DNA from: Saccharicrinis fermentans DSM 9555 = JCM 21142
GTDB lineage: Bacteria > Bacteroidota > Bacteroidia > Bacteroidales > Marinilabiliaceae
DNA: 64,000 nt
Assembly (NCBI RefSeq): GCF_000517085.1
Contig: NZ_KI912107.1
Coordinates: 5,763,980-5,827,979, forward strand
Direction of reading: 5' to 3'
Shown: one piece after another, positions 18,506 to 27,839 of the stretch
Layout of the letters: every line of letters starts with the position of its first letter
Numbering within the stretch: position 1 is the stretch's first letter
Made by a program: the position numbers and the translations under genes
The notes under the pieces: model-generated
What the model was told of the DNA's origin: nothing
Database searches by the model: none
Seen by the model: only the letters and a program-made list of their open reading frames with translations

Positions 18506-18537
18506 AATTCATATATAAACAATGGATTCATATATCA
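18506..18537. promoter_or_regulatory. TTCATATAT direct repeats before the enoyl-CoA hydratase gene
   Basis: ATTCATATAT occurs at 18507-18516 and 18526-18535, 19 bases apart and 45-75 bases before the first gene of the cluster. The second copy reads TTCATATATCAA, close to the palindrome TTCATATTTGAA at 28904 beside the iclR gene. This could be the IclR operator, but A+T-rich words like this arise by chance. Confidence 0.25.
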
Positions 18538-18579
18538 AATATAAATAAAAGAAAGACTGGTTTAATAAAGTCATGGATC

Positions 18580-19359
18580 ATGAAACAAGCAAGAGTAATT
18601 ACCTTAGAGAGGAAAAATAGAGTGGGTTATATTGTAATAAACAGACCCAAGGCCAACTGTTACGAGATCAACTTTCACAAGCAACTGATAGCTTGTTTAG
18701 AAGAGGCCAATGCAGATGACGAAATAAAAGTAATTGTTGTAAAAAGTGCATTGGAAAAATTCTTTTGTGCAGGTGCTGATATAAAGGTTTTTGAAGCAAA
18801 TACAGTTGCTGAGAATAAAGTGATGGTGAAACATGCACAAATGGTAGCAGATAAATTATCAAACAGCCCTAAAGTAACTATAGCAGCCATTAATGGACAC
18901 GCTCTAGGTGGAGGATTAGAGTTGGCCATGGCTTGTGATTTTCGGCTGGCATCAGAGGGTAAATATTTTATGGGTTTACCAGAAATTAAATTGGGCTTAA
19001 TGCCCGGCAATGGAGGATCACAAAGGCTTATTCGGCTTATAGATAAAAGTAAAGCATTGGAATTACTCATGACAGGAGATCATATGGAGCCTCAGGAGGC
19101 ATATGAAATTGGACTGGTGAATCATATCTATGGTAGGGATGAATTTTTAGAGCAAGTGGAAGCGTATGCCGAAAAATTGGCGAGGGGTCCTCTGCAAGCC
19201 CTGATAGCAGTAAAGAAGGCTGTTAATAAGGGCATTGAAATGACCTTGGAAGAAGGACTGAAACTGGAAGGGGAATTGGTAGAACCTCTTTATGATACTG
19301 AAGATGCGAAGGAGGGAAGCCTCGCTTTTGTGGAGAAAAGGGTGCCCAAATTCAAATAA
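18580..19359 (+). CDS. Enoyl-CoA hydratase/isomerase family protein (crotonase fold)
   Basis: The 259-residue protein has the crotonase oxyanion-hole motif FFCAGADIKVF near 62-72 and GHALGGGLELAMACD near 107-121. Both catalytic Glu of true hydratases are present, in GGGLELA and in GLPEIKLGLMPGNGGSQRL. It is therefore likely a working enoyl-CoA hydratase or a related dehydratase acting on a CoA thioester in the cytosol. It is the first gene of the cluster, 49 bases before the aldehyde dehydrogenase gene. Together with two CoA-transferases further on it implies an acid-to-CoA route. The substrate is unknown; a short hydroxyacyl chain is one option. Confidence 0.9.
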   Translation: MKQARVITLERKNRVGYIVINRPKANCYEINFHKQLIACLEEANADDEIKVIVVKSALEKFFCAGADIKVFEANTVAENKVMVKHAQMVADKLSNSPKVTIAAINGHALGGGLELAMACDFRLASEGKYFMGLPEIKLGLMPGNGGSQRLIRLIDKSKALELLMTGDHMEPQEAYEIGLVNHIYGRDEFLEQVEAYAEKLARGPLQALIAVKKAVNKGIEMTLEEGLKLEGELVEPLYDTEDAKEGSLAFVEKRVPKFK

Positions 19360-19408
19360 TCATATACCTTAAAAGTGGATATCAACTGATGACTAAGATC
19401 TAAAAAAC

Positions 19409-20854
19409 ATGGAAATCAAAAACTACAACTGCTACATCAATGGCGAATGGATTGAAAAAAGTAAAGGGGATAAAATAGAGGTGGAGAATCCGGCCACCGG
19501 AGAAATTTTTGCCACCATACATGTAAGTACCATTGAAGAAACACAACATGCTTTAGAAACGGCAGAAAAAGCGCAGTTTGCCTGGCAAATGCTTCCTGCC
19601 TATGAACGTGCACAGTGGCTGTACAAGATATGTGATAAGCTGGAGGAGGAAAAGGACTTATTTGCCAAGCTATTGGTAATGGAGCAAGGTAAGACCCTGG
19701 CAGAAGCTTATGGGGAGGTTGCTGATACTATCAGGTATATTTCCTACGCTGCCGAAGCGGGTAGGAGAATCCAAGGGGCTATCTTTCCTTCGGATGTTGC
19801 CAATGAGCAACTGTCTATTCATAAAGTTCCGTATGGTGTAACTGTAGGCCTGATGGCCTTTAATTATCCACTGGCTTTGATTGGTCGAAAAATAGGACCT
19901 GCACTTATTACAGGTAATACTATGGTCATTAAACCTTCTGAGCTTACGCCGCTGACGGCTTCTGAATTTTGTAGAATTATTCATGAGATAGGGTTTCCCA
20001 AGGGCGTCATTAATATGGTTGTGGGATACGGACATACGGTGGGGTCTCATTTGGTGGAGAGTCCCATCACTAGGTTGGTTTCGATGACAGGAAGTACCAG
20101 GGCTGGACAGGCTATCTATAAAGCTGCTTCGCAAAATGTGGCCGGTTTAGTGCTTGAACTGGGCGGAAAAGCACCATTTATGGTGATGGATGATGCCGAA
20201 CTGGACAAAGCAGTGGACGCGGCTGTAATTTCTCGTTATGCTAATTGTGGCCAGGTATGCATATGTAACGAGATGGTTTTTGTGCATGAAAAAGTGGCTG
20301 ATGAGTTTACTGATAAATTGATTGCACGTATCAAAAAAATAAGGGTGGGAGATCCTATGACCGATGTGGATATGGGACCTAGTTTAAGTGCTAGTGCACT
20401 GGATAGGATGGACGGTATTGTAAAAGAGAATATAGCACAGGGAGCTGAGCTGGTGTTAGGTGGGAAAAGGCCTGAAGGAGCCTTGTTTGAAAGAGGAAAC
20501 TGGTATGAACCAACCGTTCTCACCAATGTTCAGCCGAACCATGCCACTATCCGAGAGGAAGTGTTTGGTCCTATATTGCCTATTGTTCGAGTTGCTGGAT
20601 TTGAAGAAGCTAGGGATCTACTAAACAGCAGAGAAGACAGCCTATCGGCTTATTTGTATACCCAAAATCATAAAAACATAATGCGCTCTATTCAGGAGTT
20701 TCAAATTGGAACCATCTTTATTAATAAGCAAATCGTTGGTTATATTCAAGGCTTTCATTCGGGGCATAAAAAGTCAGGAATAGGCGGCGAAGATGGTATT
20801 TATGGAATTGAACAATACCTGCAAAAGAGAACTGTTTATATGGATTACGAGTGA
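19409..20854 (+). CDS. Aldehyde dehydrogenase, AldA-like (first copy in window)
   Basis: This 481-residue NAD(P)-dependent dehydrogenase has the general-base Glu in LELGGKAPF and the nucleophile Cys in [10 protein letters not shown]. The N-terminal YINGEWIE and the end [16 protein letters not shown] match lactaldehyde/glycolaldehyde dehydrogenase AldA. A second, clearly related enzyme lies at 53709. Here it is flanked by enoyl-CoA hydratase and a GH2 gene. It probably oxidises a sugar-derived or lactaldehyde-like aldehyde to the acid that the CoA-transferases then activate (inference). An anhydrogalactose dehydrogenase role is an alternative, since GH117 lies upstream. Confidence 0.9.
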   Translation: MEIKNYNCYINGEWIEKSKGDKIEVENPATGEIFATIHVSTIEETQHALETAEKAQFAWQMLPAYERAQWLYKICDKLEEEKDLFAKLLVMEQGKTLAEAYGEVADTIRYISYAAEAGRRIQGAIFPSDVANEQLSIHKVPYGVTVGLMAFNYPLALIGRKIGPALITGNTMVIKPSELTPLTASEFCRIIHEIGFPKGVINMVVGYGHTVGSHLVESPITRLVSMTGSTRAGQAIYKAASQNVAGLVLELGGKAPFMVMDDAELDKAVDAAVISRYANCGQVCICNEMVFVHEKVADEFTDKLIARIKKIRVGDPMTDVDMGPSLSASALDRMDGIVKENIAQGAELVLGGKRPEGALFERGNWYEPTVLTNVQPNHATIREEVFGPILPIVRVAGFEEARDLLNSREDSLSAYLYTQNHKNIMRSIQEFQIGTIFINKQIVGYIQGFHSGHKKSGIGGEDGIYGIEQYLQKRTVYMDYE

Positions 20855-20980
20855 CCTTGTGGCTTGTGATGATAACGTTATACGAAGTGTTATACGGTGG
20901 GTAATTCGTCTGTAAAACTGCATTTTTTTACAGCAATCAAATTTAGAAAATATAACAAGTAATTATAAAATGATAATGCA

Positions 20981-23521
20981 ATGCGAAAGATAACAACTAT
21001 TACGAGATGCTTTCTGGTCGTATGGATGAGTATGTTTGTTTTAACAGCATGGTCTCAACCTAATACCACCTTTGCAAAGCAAGAAAGTAACCAACGGGTA
21101 CGTGATTTAAGCGGAATGAAATGGCGCTTTAAAATGATGCTGCCCGGCGAAGGTGTAAAAAAAGGATTACATAAAATCCCTTCTGAAGATATTGAAACCT
21201 TGGTCTGGAATAATGCCCGGGTTCCAGGGGATGTATATACTGATTTATGGAAAGCTGGCGTAATAGAGGATCCCTATTTTGGGCGTAATAGCGTTAAAGC
21301 TCAATGGGTTCAGCAATATGAATGGTGGTACTCGCTTCAATTTGATGTGCAGAAAATTCCACAAGATGAAATTGTTGAGATACTTTTTGAGGGGGTGGAC
21401 TATAGCTGTGAAGTATGGTTGAATGGTCACTATCTCGGCAAACATGAAGGTGTCTTCTCTAAGTTTTCATTTGATGTGACCAACTACCTTCGCACCCATC
21501 CTTGGGATGCCCAAAAAGGGAGGAATATGTTGATGGTAAAGTTAGATCCACCACCGCAAGTGAATGCTTTTGTGGCTGGTAAAAAAACGCCTTGGTTTGG
21601 TGATTATACCAGAGATCTTACTCCCATAGGTATTTGGCGTCCCGTTAAAATGGTGCGTACAGGAAAAGTGAGGTTTAAGGATGTGTATGCGCATCAGAAG
21701 CTAAATAAAAATGGTACGGCAAATGTAAACCTTGAGCTGGAAGTAGAAAATACCAGTGATCAAGCAAAAGAAATGACCTTTCAGGCTTCATTGAATGGTA
21801 AGAATTTTAAGATGAAGGAGATGAGGGTGGAGTTTACTCAGGTACTGAAGCCTGGTATTACGAAGGTTGAAAAAAACATTCATTTGGAAAAACCAGCGCT
21901 TTGGTGGCCTTGGGATTTGGGAGACCAAAATCTTTATGTGGCCAATGTTTCTATTCAAGAAGGAAATATTAACCATGATGTTCATGAAACGGTTTTTGGT
22001 ATTCGTGAAGTAACTTCTAAATGGAACCCTGGTTTTAAAAAAGACGTGGATGTTACTTTTCCTCGCTCAACTTATATCAATGGTAAATTCCATTTTATTC
22101 GTTCTGCATGTTGGGGTGGTCCGCCGGATATTTTCGTAGGACGTACTTCTCCTGCCGAATATAAAGAGCTTATTCGTATGGCCAAAGAAATGAATATGAA
22201 TAATATTCGTATTTTCGGATGGCATCCGCCAGAAATTCCAGAGTTTTATCAATACTGTGATGAGATGGGAATGACCGTTTGGCAGGATATGATTCCGCTG
22301 GGAACAGGTAATATTCCTACCGAAGAAGAAAATTTAGCTGAGATCTTTAATGAAGGTGTTAAAGTAGTGAAGGAACGCCGTAATCATCCGTCGTTGATTA
22401 TGATGGAAGGAGGAGAAGAAATGTTGTTCCGTACACGTGATCCGCAATTTGGAAGGCAGTTCCTGGAACGATTGGGCGACTCCCTTCAGGCCTATGTAGA
22501 TCTTCCCTATGTGCCAGATTCTCCAATGACTGACCCTGTGGCGCAAGAGGCTGGTTTTAAACCTAAAGAAGCTGTTCACGCCTTGCGTTATTTCTATGAG
22601 ATGGGACGCTGGTTACACGAAGATTGGTATCAGACACATTGTGATGGCTATCCTATTGTGCCTGAGTTTGCGATTACCTCTATTCCTTCGGTGGAAAGCC
22701 TCAAGAAATTTATCCCGGAAAATGAAATGTGGCCTCCAGGATTGAGTTGGGGACATCATTGGGCAGACTTAACGCGCCTGCGTATGCAAAATTGGGATGT
22801 TTTTGGAAGCGAGATGAAAGGCTCACTGGAAGAGTTTGTGAATGCAACACAAGATGCTCAAGGTATTATCTTTCAAAATGGGATTGAACATTTTCGTCGT
22901 CATAAACCCAGCCTAAGTGGTATTGCTCTTTGTCACTATATTACCTATTGTCCGGATATGAAATGGGGCATCGTGGATAATTATCAAAAACCTAAAAATT
23001 CTTATTATTTTGTTCAGAAGGCTTATCAGCCCTTATTGGTCAACTTTGAATTTAAAAAACGTCGTTGGAATAACAAAGAGCCTTTTGTTGGGAATATATG
23101 GGTAATCAATGATTTATACCAGGAGTTTAAAGACTGTACAGTAAAATTTCAAATGAGAGATGATGCGGGAAAAGTGCTTTCGGAAAAGAAATTTGATCTT
23201 GCAGTGATACAAGAGAATAGCGCAAAATTATTTTTCCCTGTTCAAGAAAAAGTATTGAAATCGGTGAAAGAGAAATTCTTTGTTTATTTGGAGTTGACCA
23301 ACAAAAAAGGAGAGGTAATTTCTAAAAATGATTACTTCTTTTTAATTGGTGACCAAGAAAAAGCCAGCGCTCGATTCAAAGAATGGAAAACAGAAAGGGT
23401 TAATCAGGAGAATATTCACGGCCGTTATGGTTCTTACTATCATTTCTTTGAAGAGTTTACTGAACAAAATGGAAAAAAATTAGAAAGCGAAACTCAAACT
23501 CCACGAGCTATTGGGTTTTAA
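20981..23521 (+). CDS. Secreted GH2 family protein, beta-mannosidase-like, copy a
   Basis: The 846-residue protein has a signal peptide (about 1-25, ending AWSQ). A jelly-roll domain follows (about 45-225), then Ig-like domains, a TIM barrel (about 360-660) and a C-terminal Ig-like domain. The likely nucleophile is E562 in PEFAITSIPS, matching the EFG.QS type of beta-mannosidases. The acid/base region reads MEGGEEM (475-481) where beta-mannosidases have GNNE, so E480 is the likely acid and the preceding Asn is Glu. That Asn usually holds the sugar 2-OH, so the glycone may be unusual. The protein is very similar to the GH2 at 28955 through its whole length. It is periplasmic or exported, with unknown substrate. 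Confidence 0.85.
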   Translation: MRKITTITRCFLVVWMSMFVLTAWSQPNTTFAKQESNQRVRDLSGMKWRFKMMLPGEGVKKGLHKIPSEDIETLVWNNARVPGDVYTDLWKAGVIEDPYFGRNSVKAQWVQQYEWWYSLQFDVQKIPQDEIVEILFEGVDYSCEVWLNGHYLGKHEGVFSKFSFDVTNYLRTHPWDAQKGRNMLMVKLDPPPQVNAFVAGKKTPWFGDYTRDLTPIGIWRPVKMVRTGKVRFKDVYAHQKLNKNGTANVNLELEVENTSDQAKEMTFQASLNGKNFKMKEMRVEFTQVLKPGITKVEKNIHLEKPALWWPWDLGDQNLYVANVSIQEGNINHDVHETVFGIREVTSKWNPGFKKDVDVTFPRSTYINGKFHFIRSACWGGPPDIFVGRTSPAEYKELIRMAKEMNMNNIRIFGWHPPEIPEFYQYCDEMGMTVWQDMIPLGTGNIPTEEENLAEIFNEGVKVVKERRNHPSLIMMEGGEEMLFRTRDPQFGRQFLERLGDSLQAYVDLPYVPDSPMTDPVAQEAGFKPKEAVHALRYFYEMGRWLHEDWYQTHCDGYPIVPEFAITSIPSVESLKKFIPENEMWPPGLSWGHHWADLTRLRMQNWDVFGSEMKGSLEEFVNATQDAQGIIFQNGIEHFRRHKPSLSGIALCHYITYCPDMKWGIVDNYQKPKNSYYFVQKAYQPLLVNFEFKKRRWNNKEPFVGNIWVINDLYQEFKDCTVKFQMRDDAGKVLSEKKFDLAVIQENSAKLFFPVQEKVLKSVKEKFFVYLELTNKKGEVISKNDYFFLIGDQEKASARFKEWKTERVNQENIHGRYGSYYHFFEEFTEQNGKKLESETQTPRAIGF

Positions 23522-23539
23522 TTCGGTGAAGTTTTATTG

Positions 23540-23564
23540 GATGGATGCTTTGGGAGCATCCATC
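23540..23564 (+). terminator. Intercistronic hairpin after GH2a
   Basis: GATGGATGCT (23540-23549) pairs perfectly with AGCATCCATC (23555-23564) over a 5-base loop. No T run follows, so it is more likely an RNA-stabilising or attenuating hairpin than a full terminator. Confidence 0.5.
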
Positions 23565-23601
23565 ACTTATTCCCTTATTAAACGAGAAATATTAGATTCA
23601 T

Positions 23602-24756
23602 ATGAATAATATAAAACTTAAAGGAATTACCTGGAATCATAGTCGCGGTTTTACGTCTATTGTGGCATGTGCACAGCGTTTTTCTGAATTGAATCCAGGT
23701 GTGGAAATCTCCTGGGAGAAGCGCTCTTTACAGGCTTTTGCCGATGAACCCATAGATCAGCTTGCAGAGCGGTTCGATTTTTTAATTATCGATCATCCAT
23801 GGACGGGTTTTGCTGCTCGTAGTAAGGTGATCATACCATTGAGCGATTATTTGCCGAGTAGTTATATGGAAGATCAGGCAGCCAATGCTGTAGGTAAATC
23901 ATTTGAGAGCTACCATTTTAGTGGTAAACAATGGGCTTTACCTATTGATGCGGCTACTCCTGTGGCAGCTAGTCGACCTGACTTATTTGAAAGTGAAGGA
24001 TGGAAATTACCTAAAACATGGGATGCGTTGGTTGAGCTGTCCAAAACAGGTAAGGTTGCCATTCCTGGTATACCACAGGATATCTTAATGAGCTTTTATA
24101 TGCTGTGTTCTACATTGGGTGAGGATGTTTGTGTGTGTAAAGATTGCGTGGTGTCGGATAATGTGGGTATTAAAGCTTTGCAGATGCTCAGAGATTTGGG
24201 TGAGAATATAAAAGCTGAAAATTATGACTTCAACCCAATAAAAGTATATGAAAAAATGACATTAAGCGATGATTATCTTTATAGTCCTTTTGCTTATGGA
24301 TATACGAACTATTCTCGTAGAGGATATGCTCGTAAATTGTTGAAGTTTCATGATATGGTAGCGCTGGATGGGCAGAAATTGATTACAACATTGGGTGGTA
24401 CCGGCTTGGCTGTTTCTGCAAATTGTAAACATCGTGAGATGGCTGTTAAATTTGCTGAATATGCCGGTTCCTCGGATATTCAGAGAGGAATCTTTTTTAC
24501 CAATGGAGGACAGCCAGGGCATAGGGCGGCCTGGTTGGATCAACAAAATAATGCGGATACCATGGATTTTTTTGTAGATACATTGCCGGCCTTGGATCGC
24601 TCTTTTCTTCGTCCTCGTTATTATGGACATATGTACTTTCAGGATAGAGCAGGGGCTCCTATTCGTGAGTATATGATGAAGGGAGGTGATGAAACAAAGC
24701 TTTTAGCTGGATTAAATGAATTATATTATCAGTCCTTGGAATTAGATAAGTCCTGA
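23602..24756 (+). CDS. Solute-binding-protein family 1 homologue without signal peptide
   Basis: The 384-residue protein has the two-lobed fold signs of family 1 (sugar-type) solute-binding proteins: ITWNHSRGFTSIVACAQRFSELNPG at the N-terminus, GWKLPKTWDALVELSK in the middle, and TNGGQPGHRAAW near the end. It begins MNNIKLKGITW, with no signal peptide, lipobox or membrane segment, so it should stay in the cytosol. No ABC permease or ATPase gene is nearby. A Cys cluster (C177, C179, C182, with C169 nearby) could hold a metal or a disulfide. It lies between the GH2 and CoA-transferase genes and may bind a pathway intermediate or act as an enzyme or chaperone (inference). A mis-set start is unlikely, as the upstream DNA holds a hairpin and no leader frame. 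Confidence 0.75.
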   Translation: MNNIKLKGITWNHSRGFTSIVACAQRFSELNPGVEISWEKRSLQAFADEPIDQLAERFDFLIIDHPWTGFAARSKVIIPLSDYLPSSYMEDQAANAVGKSFESYHFSGKQWALPIDAATPVAASRPDLFESEGWKLPKTWDALVELSKTGKVAIPGIPQDILMSFYMLCSTLGEDVCVCKDCVVSDNVGIKALQMLRDLGENIKAENYDFNPIKVYEKMTLSDDYLYSPFAYGYTNYSRRGYARKLLKFHDMVALDGQKLITTLGGTGLAVSANCKHREMAVKFAEYAGSSDIQRGIFFTNGGQPGHRAAWLDQQNNADTMDFFVDTLPALDRSFLRPRYYGHMYFQDRAGAPIREYMMKGGDETKLLAGLNELYYQSLELDKS

Positions 24757-24923
24757 ACGGCATAGCATGGTCAGACAAATACAGTGAAGGGACCGTGTTT
24801 GGTTGATGGGACTGTTTATGTTTTATAAGTAATGTACGAACAATGATGAAGGCAGATATAATGCGTATGTGATACTTGATCGTTTGCGTATAATGAGTTT
24901 AATATGTAGATGAATTTTTGCTT

Positions 24924-24949
24924 GCGATAGGTCTTGATTGACCTGTCGC
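24924..24949 (+). terminator. Hairpin between the binding-protein and CoA-transferase genes
   Basis: GCGATAGGTC (24924-24933) pairs with GACCTGTCGC (24940-24949) with one G-T pair and a 6-base loop, followed by ATCTTTACTTT. It is a moderate terminator candidate, directly before hairpin repeat B copy 2. Confidence 0.5.
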
Positions 24950-24960
24950 ATCTTTACTTT

Positions 24961-25017
24961 AATCCGAATGATGCATTAGAACTTCTTAATGGATTTTCTA
25001 ATGCATTTTTCGGGTTT
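24961..25017 (+). repeat. Dispersed hairpin repeat B, copy 2 (fullest copy)
   Basis: CCGAATGATGCATTAGAA (24964-24981) pairs with TTCTAATGCATTTTTCGG (24996-25013), 16 of 18 positions matching, around a 14-base loop. It ends about 22 bases before the CoA-transferase ATG, so it forms the gene's leader. A longer reading of the gene would translate through this repeat, which is why I chose the later start. Confidence 0.75.
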
Positions 25018-25038
25018 AATCTACGCACACTAAAATAT

Positions 25039-26184
25039 ATGAATTTACCATTAAAAGGAATAACAGTATTAGAGTTTGCTCAATTTATGGCGGGACCGTC
25101 AGCTGGTTTAAAGATGGCGGATCTGGGAGCAAGAGTCATTAAAATAGAACGCCCAGGAACAGGTGAGGCCGGTAGGCAAATAGCCATAAAAAATTTGTTT
25201 ATTGATGAAAGTAGTATGGTTTTTCATACAGCCAATAGAAATAAACAGTCCTATGCAGCTAACTTGAAAGATCCGGCCGATCTGGATAAGGTGAAAAAAC
25301 TTATTGCAAAGGCTGATGTGATGACCCATAACTTTCGTCCTGGCGTGATGGATAAAATTGGTTTAGATTATGATACAGTAGCTGCGATTAATCCAAAAAT
25401 AGTGTATGGTGTGGTTTCGGGATATGGAGCCAAAGGACCATGGGCTAAAAAACCGGGCCAGGATTTGTTAATTCAATCCTTATCCGGCTTAGTTCATTTG
25501 AGTGGAAATGCCGATGATAATCCAACTCCAAGTGGCTTGGCAACATCAGATATTTTTACTGGTGTACACTTGGTACAGGGTATTTTGGCCGCACTTATTC
25601 AACGTAATAAAACAGGAAAAGGGGCCTTGGTTGAGGTCAGTTTGTTAGAGTCAACCTTAGATATTCAATTTGAGGTGATTACCACTTATTTAAACGATGG
25701 TAATAAATTGCCACAACGTGCTAAGAAGGGTAATGCACATGCTTATCTGGATGCTCCCTATGGGATCTATAAAACCAAAGATAGTTATATTGCAATTGCA
25801 CTTATTTCGTTGGATGAATTGACAAAAGTAATGGGTGTTGAATTGCCCGAAGCATATGCAGATAAGGCAACCTGGTTTGTGAAACGTGATGAAATTATGG
25901 CTTTTCTTTCGCCGTATTTCGAAAAAGAAACGAATGCTCATTGGCTGGGTATTTTTGAAGGACTCGACTTGAGTTGTTCTGATATATATACTTATCGCGA
26001 TTTATTTAATCATGAAGGATATCGCGTGTTGAAAATGGATCAGGAAGTGGAGACTTCGGATGGTATTACCATGAGAACCACGCGTTGTCCCATTCGAATA
26101 GATGGACAACGAAGCTTTCATCGAAAATCGGCTCCTAAACCTGGGGAAGATAATGTTTTAATAGAAAAAGAATTTGGTATTTAA
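25039..26184 (+). CDS. CaiB/BaiF (family III) CoA-transferase, copy 1
   Basis: I use the ATG at 25039 (MNLPLKGITVLEFAQFMAGP), which gives 381 residues; earlier in-frame codons lie in a repeat. Family III features are the N-terminal VLEFAQFMAGPSAGLKMADLGARVIKIE block, the THNFRPGVMDKIGLDY block, and the catalytic Asp in the SGLATSDIFTG region. These enzymes move CoA between carboxylic acids without net energy cost, via an aspartyl-CoA thioester, usually as interlocked dimers. Frc, CaiB and mesaconyl or succinyl-lactate type enzymes are relatives. The next gene is a close paralogue, so the pair could form a heterodimer or treat two acids in series (inference). Confidence 0.9.
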   Translation: MNLPLKGITVLEFAQFMAGPSAGLKMADLGARVIKIERPGTGEAGRQIAIKNLFIDESSMVFHTANRNKQSYAANLKDPADLDKVKKLIAKADVMTHNFRPGVMDKIGLDYDTVAAINPKIVYGVVSGYGAKGPWAKKPGQDLLIQSLSGLVHLSGNADDNPTPSGLATSDIFTGVHLVQGILAALIQRNKTGKGALVEVSLLESTLDIQFEVITTYLNDGNKLPQRAKKGNAHAYLDAPYGIYKTKDSYIAIALISLDELTKVMGVELPEAYADKATWFVKRDEIMAFLSPYFEKETNAHWLGIFEGLDLSCSDIYTYRDLFNHEGYRVLKMDQEVETSDGITMRTTRCPIRIDGQRSFHRKSAPKPGEDNVLIEKEFGI

Positions 26185-26257
26185 CCTACTATAGGTCGTT
26201 TATATTCTTAGCTCCCTATGTGGATAAGAATTACGTGCCGGTATTGACATCAAAAAA

Positions 26258-27415
26258 ATGAATAATAAAATAAATAAACCATTGGAAGGGATATTGGTAA
26301 TTGATTTTAGTCAATATCTTTCAGCACCTTCGGCCAGTTTGAGATTGGCGGATTTAGGTGCTTGCGTTATTAAAATAGAGCAGCCTAATACAGGAGATCG
26401 TTGTCGAAGTCTTTATTTTTCAAACTTGGTGATGAATGATGAATCGTCCATGTTTCATGCAATTAATAGAAATAAACTGAGTTATCAGGCTGATATGAAA
26501 AATCAGACGGAGAGGGAAAAGGTTTATAAGTTAATTCAACAGGCTGATGTTTTGATTCATAACTTTCGTCCCGGCGTAGTGGAACGTTTAGGTATCGATT
26601 ATAATACCATTACTTCCATTCAGCCTGACATTGTGTATGCTGAGTTATCTGGTTATGGCAAAGAAGGAGTCTGGAAAGATAAACCAGGATTGGATTTATT
26701 GATACAGTCGATTTCGGGTTTGACGCAGCTCAATGGCAATGAGGGTGATGGACCTGTACCCATTGGTTTAGGGGTGGTTGATATATTGTCTGGAGCCCAC
26801 CTGTGTCAGGGAATATTGGCTTGTTTATTCCGTAAAACTTCGGGAGGACAAGGAGGACGCGTCGAAGTAAGTATGTTGGAGTCGGCATTGGAATACCAAT
26901 TTGAATCGGTAACCGCTTATTTTTGTGATGGAGGTGAGCCTACGGTACGTCCCAAGACAAATTCTGCGCATGCATATTTGGGCGCTCCATATGGGGTTTA
27001 TCCTACTAATAATGGTTTTATTGCACTGGCTATGGGACAAATTCCGGTATTGGGAGAACTGTTGGGATGTCCGTCGTTGAAGAAGTATCCCCAGCCAGCT
27101 AGTTGGTTTACGCAACGGGATGAGATTAAGGAGATTCTGAGTGATCATCTAAAAACTAAAAATACACAAGACTGGCTGGACGTGCTTGAGCCTGCTGACA
27201 TATGGTGTGCCGAAGTGATGGACTGGAAAACACTATTTGATACTGAAGCTTTTAAAATGTTAAACATGATTCAAGAGGTGACTATGCGCGATGGGTATCG
27301 CTTTAAAACAACACGTTGTCCTATTCAAATAAATGGAGAGTGGTTAACTTCTGAGTGTGGAACCCCAAAACTGGGTGAGAATACCGAAGAGATTAAAAAG
27401 AAGTTTTCTTTGTAA
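26258..27415 (+). CDS. CaiB/BaiF (family III) CoA-transferase, copy 2
   Basis: The 385-residue protein parallels copy 1 along its whole length: VIDFSQYLSAPSASLRLADLGACVIKIE, HNFRPGVVERLGIDY, the GLGVVDILSG segment with the expected catalytic Asp, and TTRCPIQINGEW near the end. It starts 73 bases after copy 1. Divergence between the two is clear but all core motifs are kept, so both are probably active. Tandem family III pairs occur in pathways such as carnitine, oxalate or methylated-acid metabolism; nothing here identifies the acid. The gene is followed by a half copy of repeat B and then a structured region before iclR. Confidence 0.9.
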   Translation: MNNKINKPLEGILVIDFSQYLSAPSASLRLADLGACVIKIEQPNTGDRCRSLYFSNLVMNDESSMFHAINRNKLSYQADMKNQTEREKVYKLIQQADVLIHNFRPGVVERLGIDYNTITSIQPDIVYAELSGYGKEGVWKDKPGLDLLIQSISGLTQLNGNEGDGPVPIGLGVVDILSGAHLCQGILACLFRKTSGGQGGRVEVSMLESALEYQFESVTAYFCDGGEPTVRPKTNSAHAYLGAPYGVYPTNNGFIALAMGQIPVLGELLGCPSLKKYPQPASWFTQRDEIKEILSDHLKTKNTQDWLDVLEPADIWCAEVMDWKTLFDTEAFKMLNMIQEVTMRDGYRFKTTRCPIQINGEWLTSECGTPKLGENTEEIKKKFSL

Positions 27416-27509
27416 GAATGAGTCGTGTTTACGCGTACGATTGGCTAATCTGTTTTATGGATGGTTGAACACCTTTCGATTAGTAGCTTGATTATAAAAC
27501 TCCTTGAAA

Positions 27510-27527
27510 CCGAATGATGCATTAGAA
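27510..27527 (+). repeat. Dispersed hairpin repeat B, half copy
   Basis: CCGAATGATGCATTAGAA at 27510-27527 is identical to the left arm of the copy at 24964, but no right arm follows. It is a truncated relic or a recombination joint. The surrounding stretch 27416-27839 shows no gene I can support. Confidence 0.6.
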
Positions 27528-27839
27528 AATATATTACAATTAATATTGTTGCCAATCAAGCTAGCTAACTTGTTTTAAGTTATTATAGGTGGCTGTGCCT
27601 CGTCTTAACATGGTCTTGATTGATTGCATTCTTAATTTTTATGATGAAGTCTAATGTATTATTCGGAATTAATAAAATATCTGATATCTCTTATCGTTTT
27701 GCTTGGAAGGGTCAAAAAGTTCAGCCTTGGCATATAAACGTACGATGCCTTTTTATGGAATGTATTGTTGATATGGGTGATATTCAGGTTGTTATGGCCT
27801 ATCGCTAGTCGGTTCTAGAATTTCGCTTACGGTCTTACT

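Noticed and set aside
23596-23607. Palindrome ATTCATATGAAT over the binding-protein start codon as an IclR site
   Set aside because: ATGAAT is a common gene start and the word is low complexity; chance is likely.
24934-25038. A 35-codon N-terminal extension of the first CoA-transferase
   Set aside because: It reads through hairpin repeat B; family proteins begin at the MNLPLKG start.
27620-27808. A 62-codon frame between the CoA-transferase and iclR genes
   Set aside because: No family likeness and no sign of a coding bias; treated as chance.
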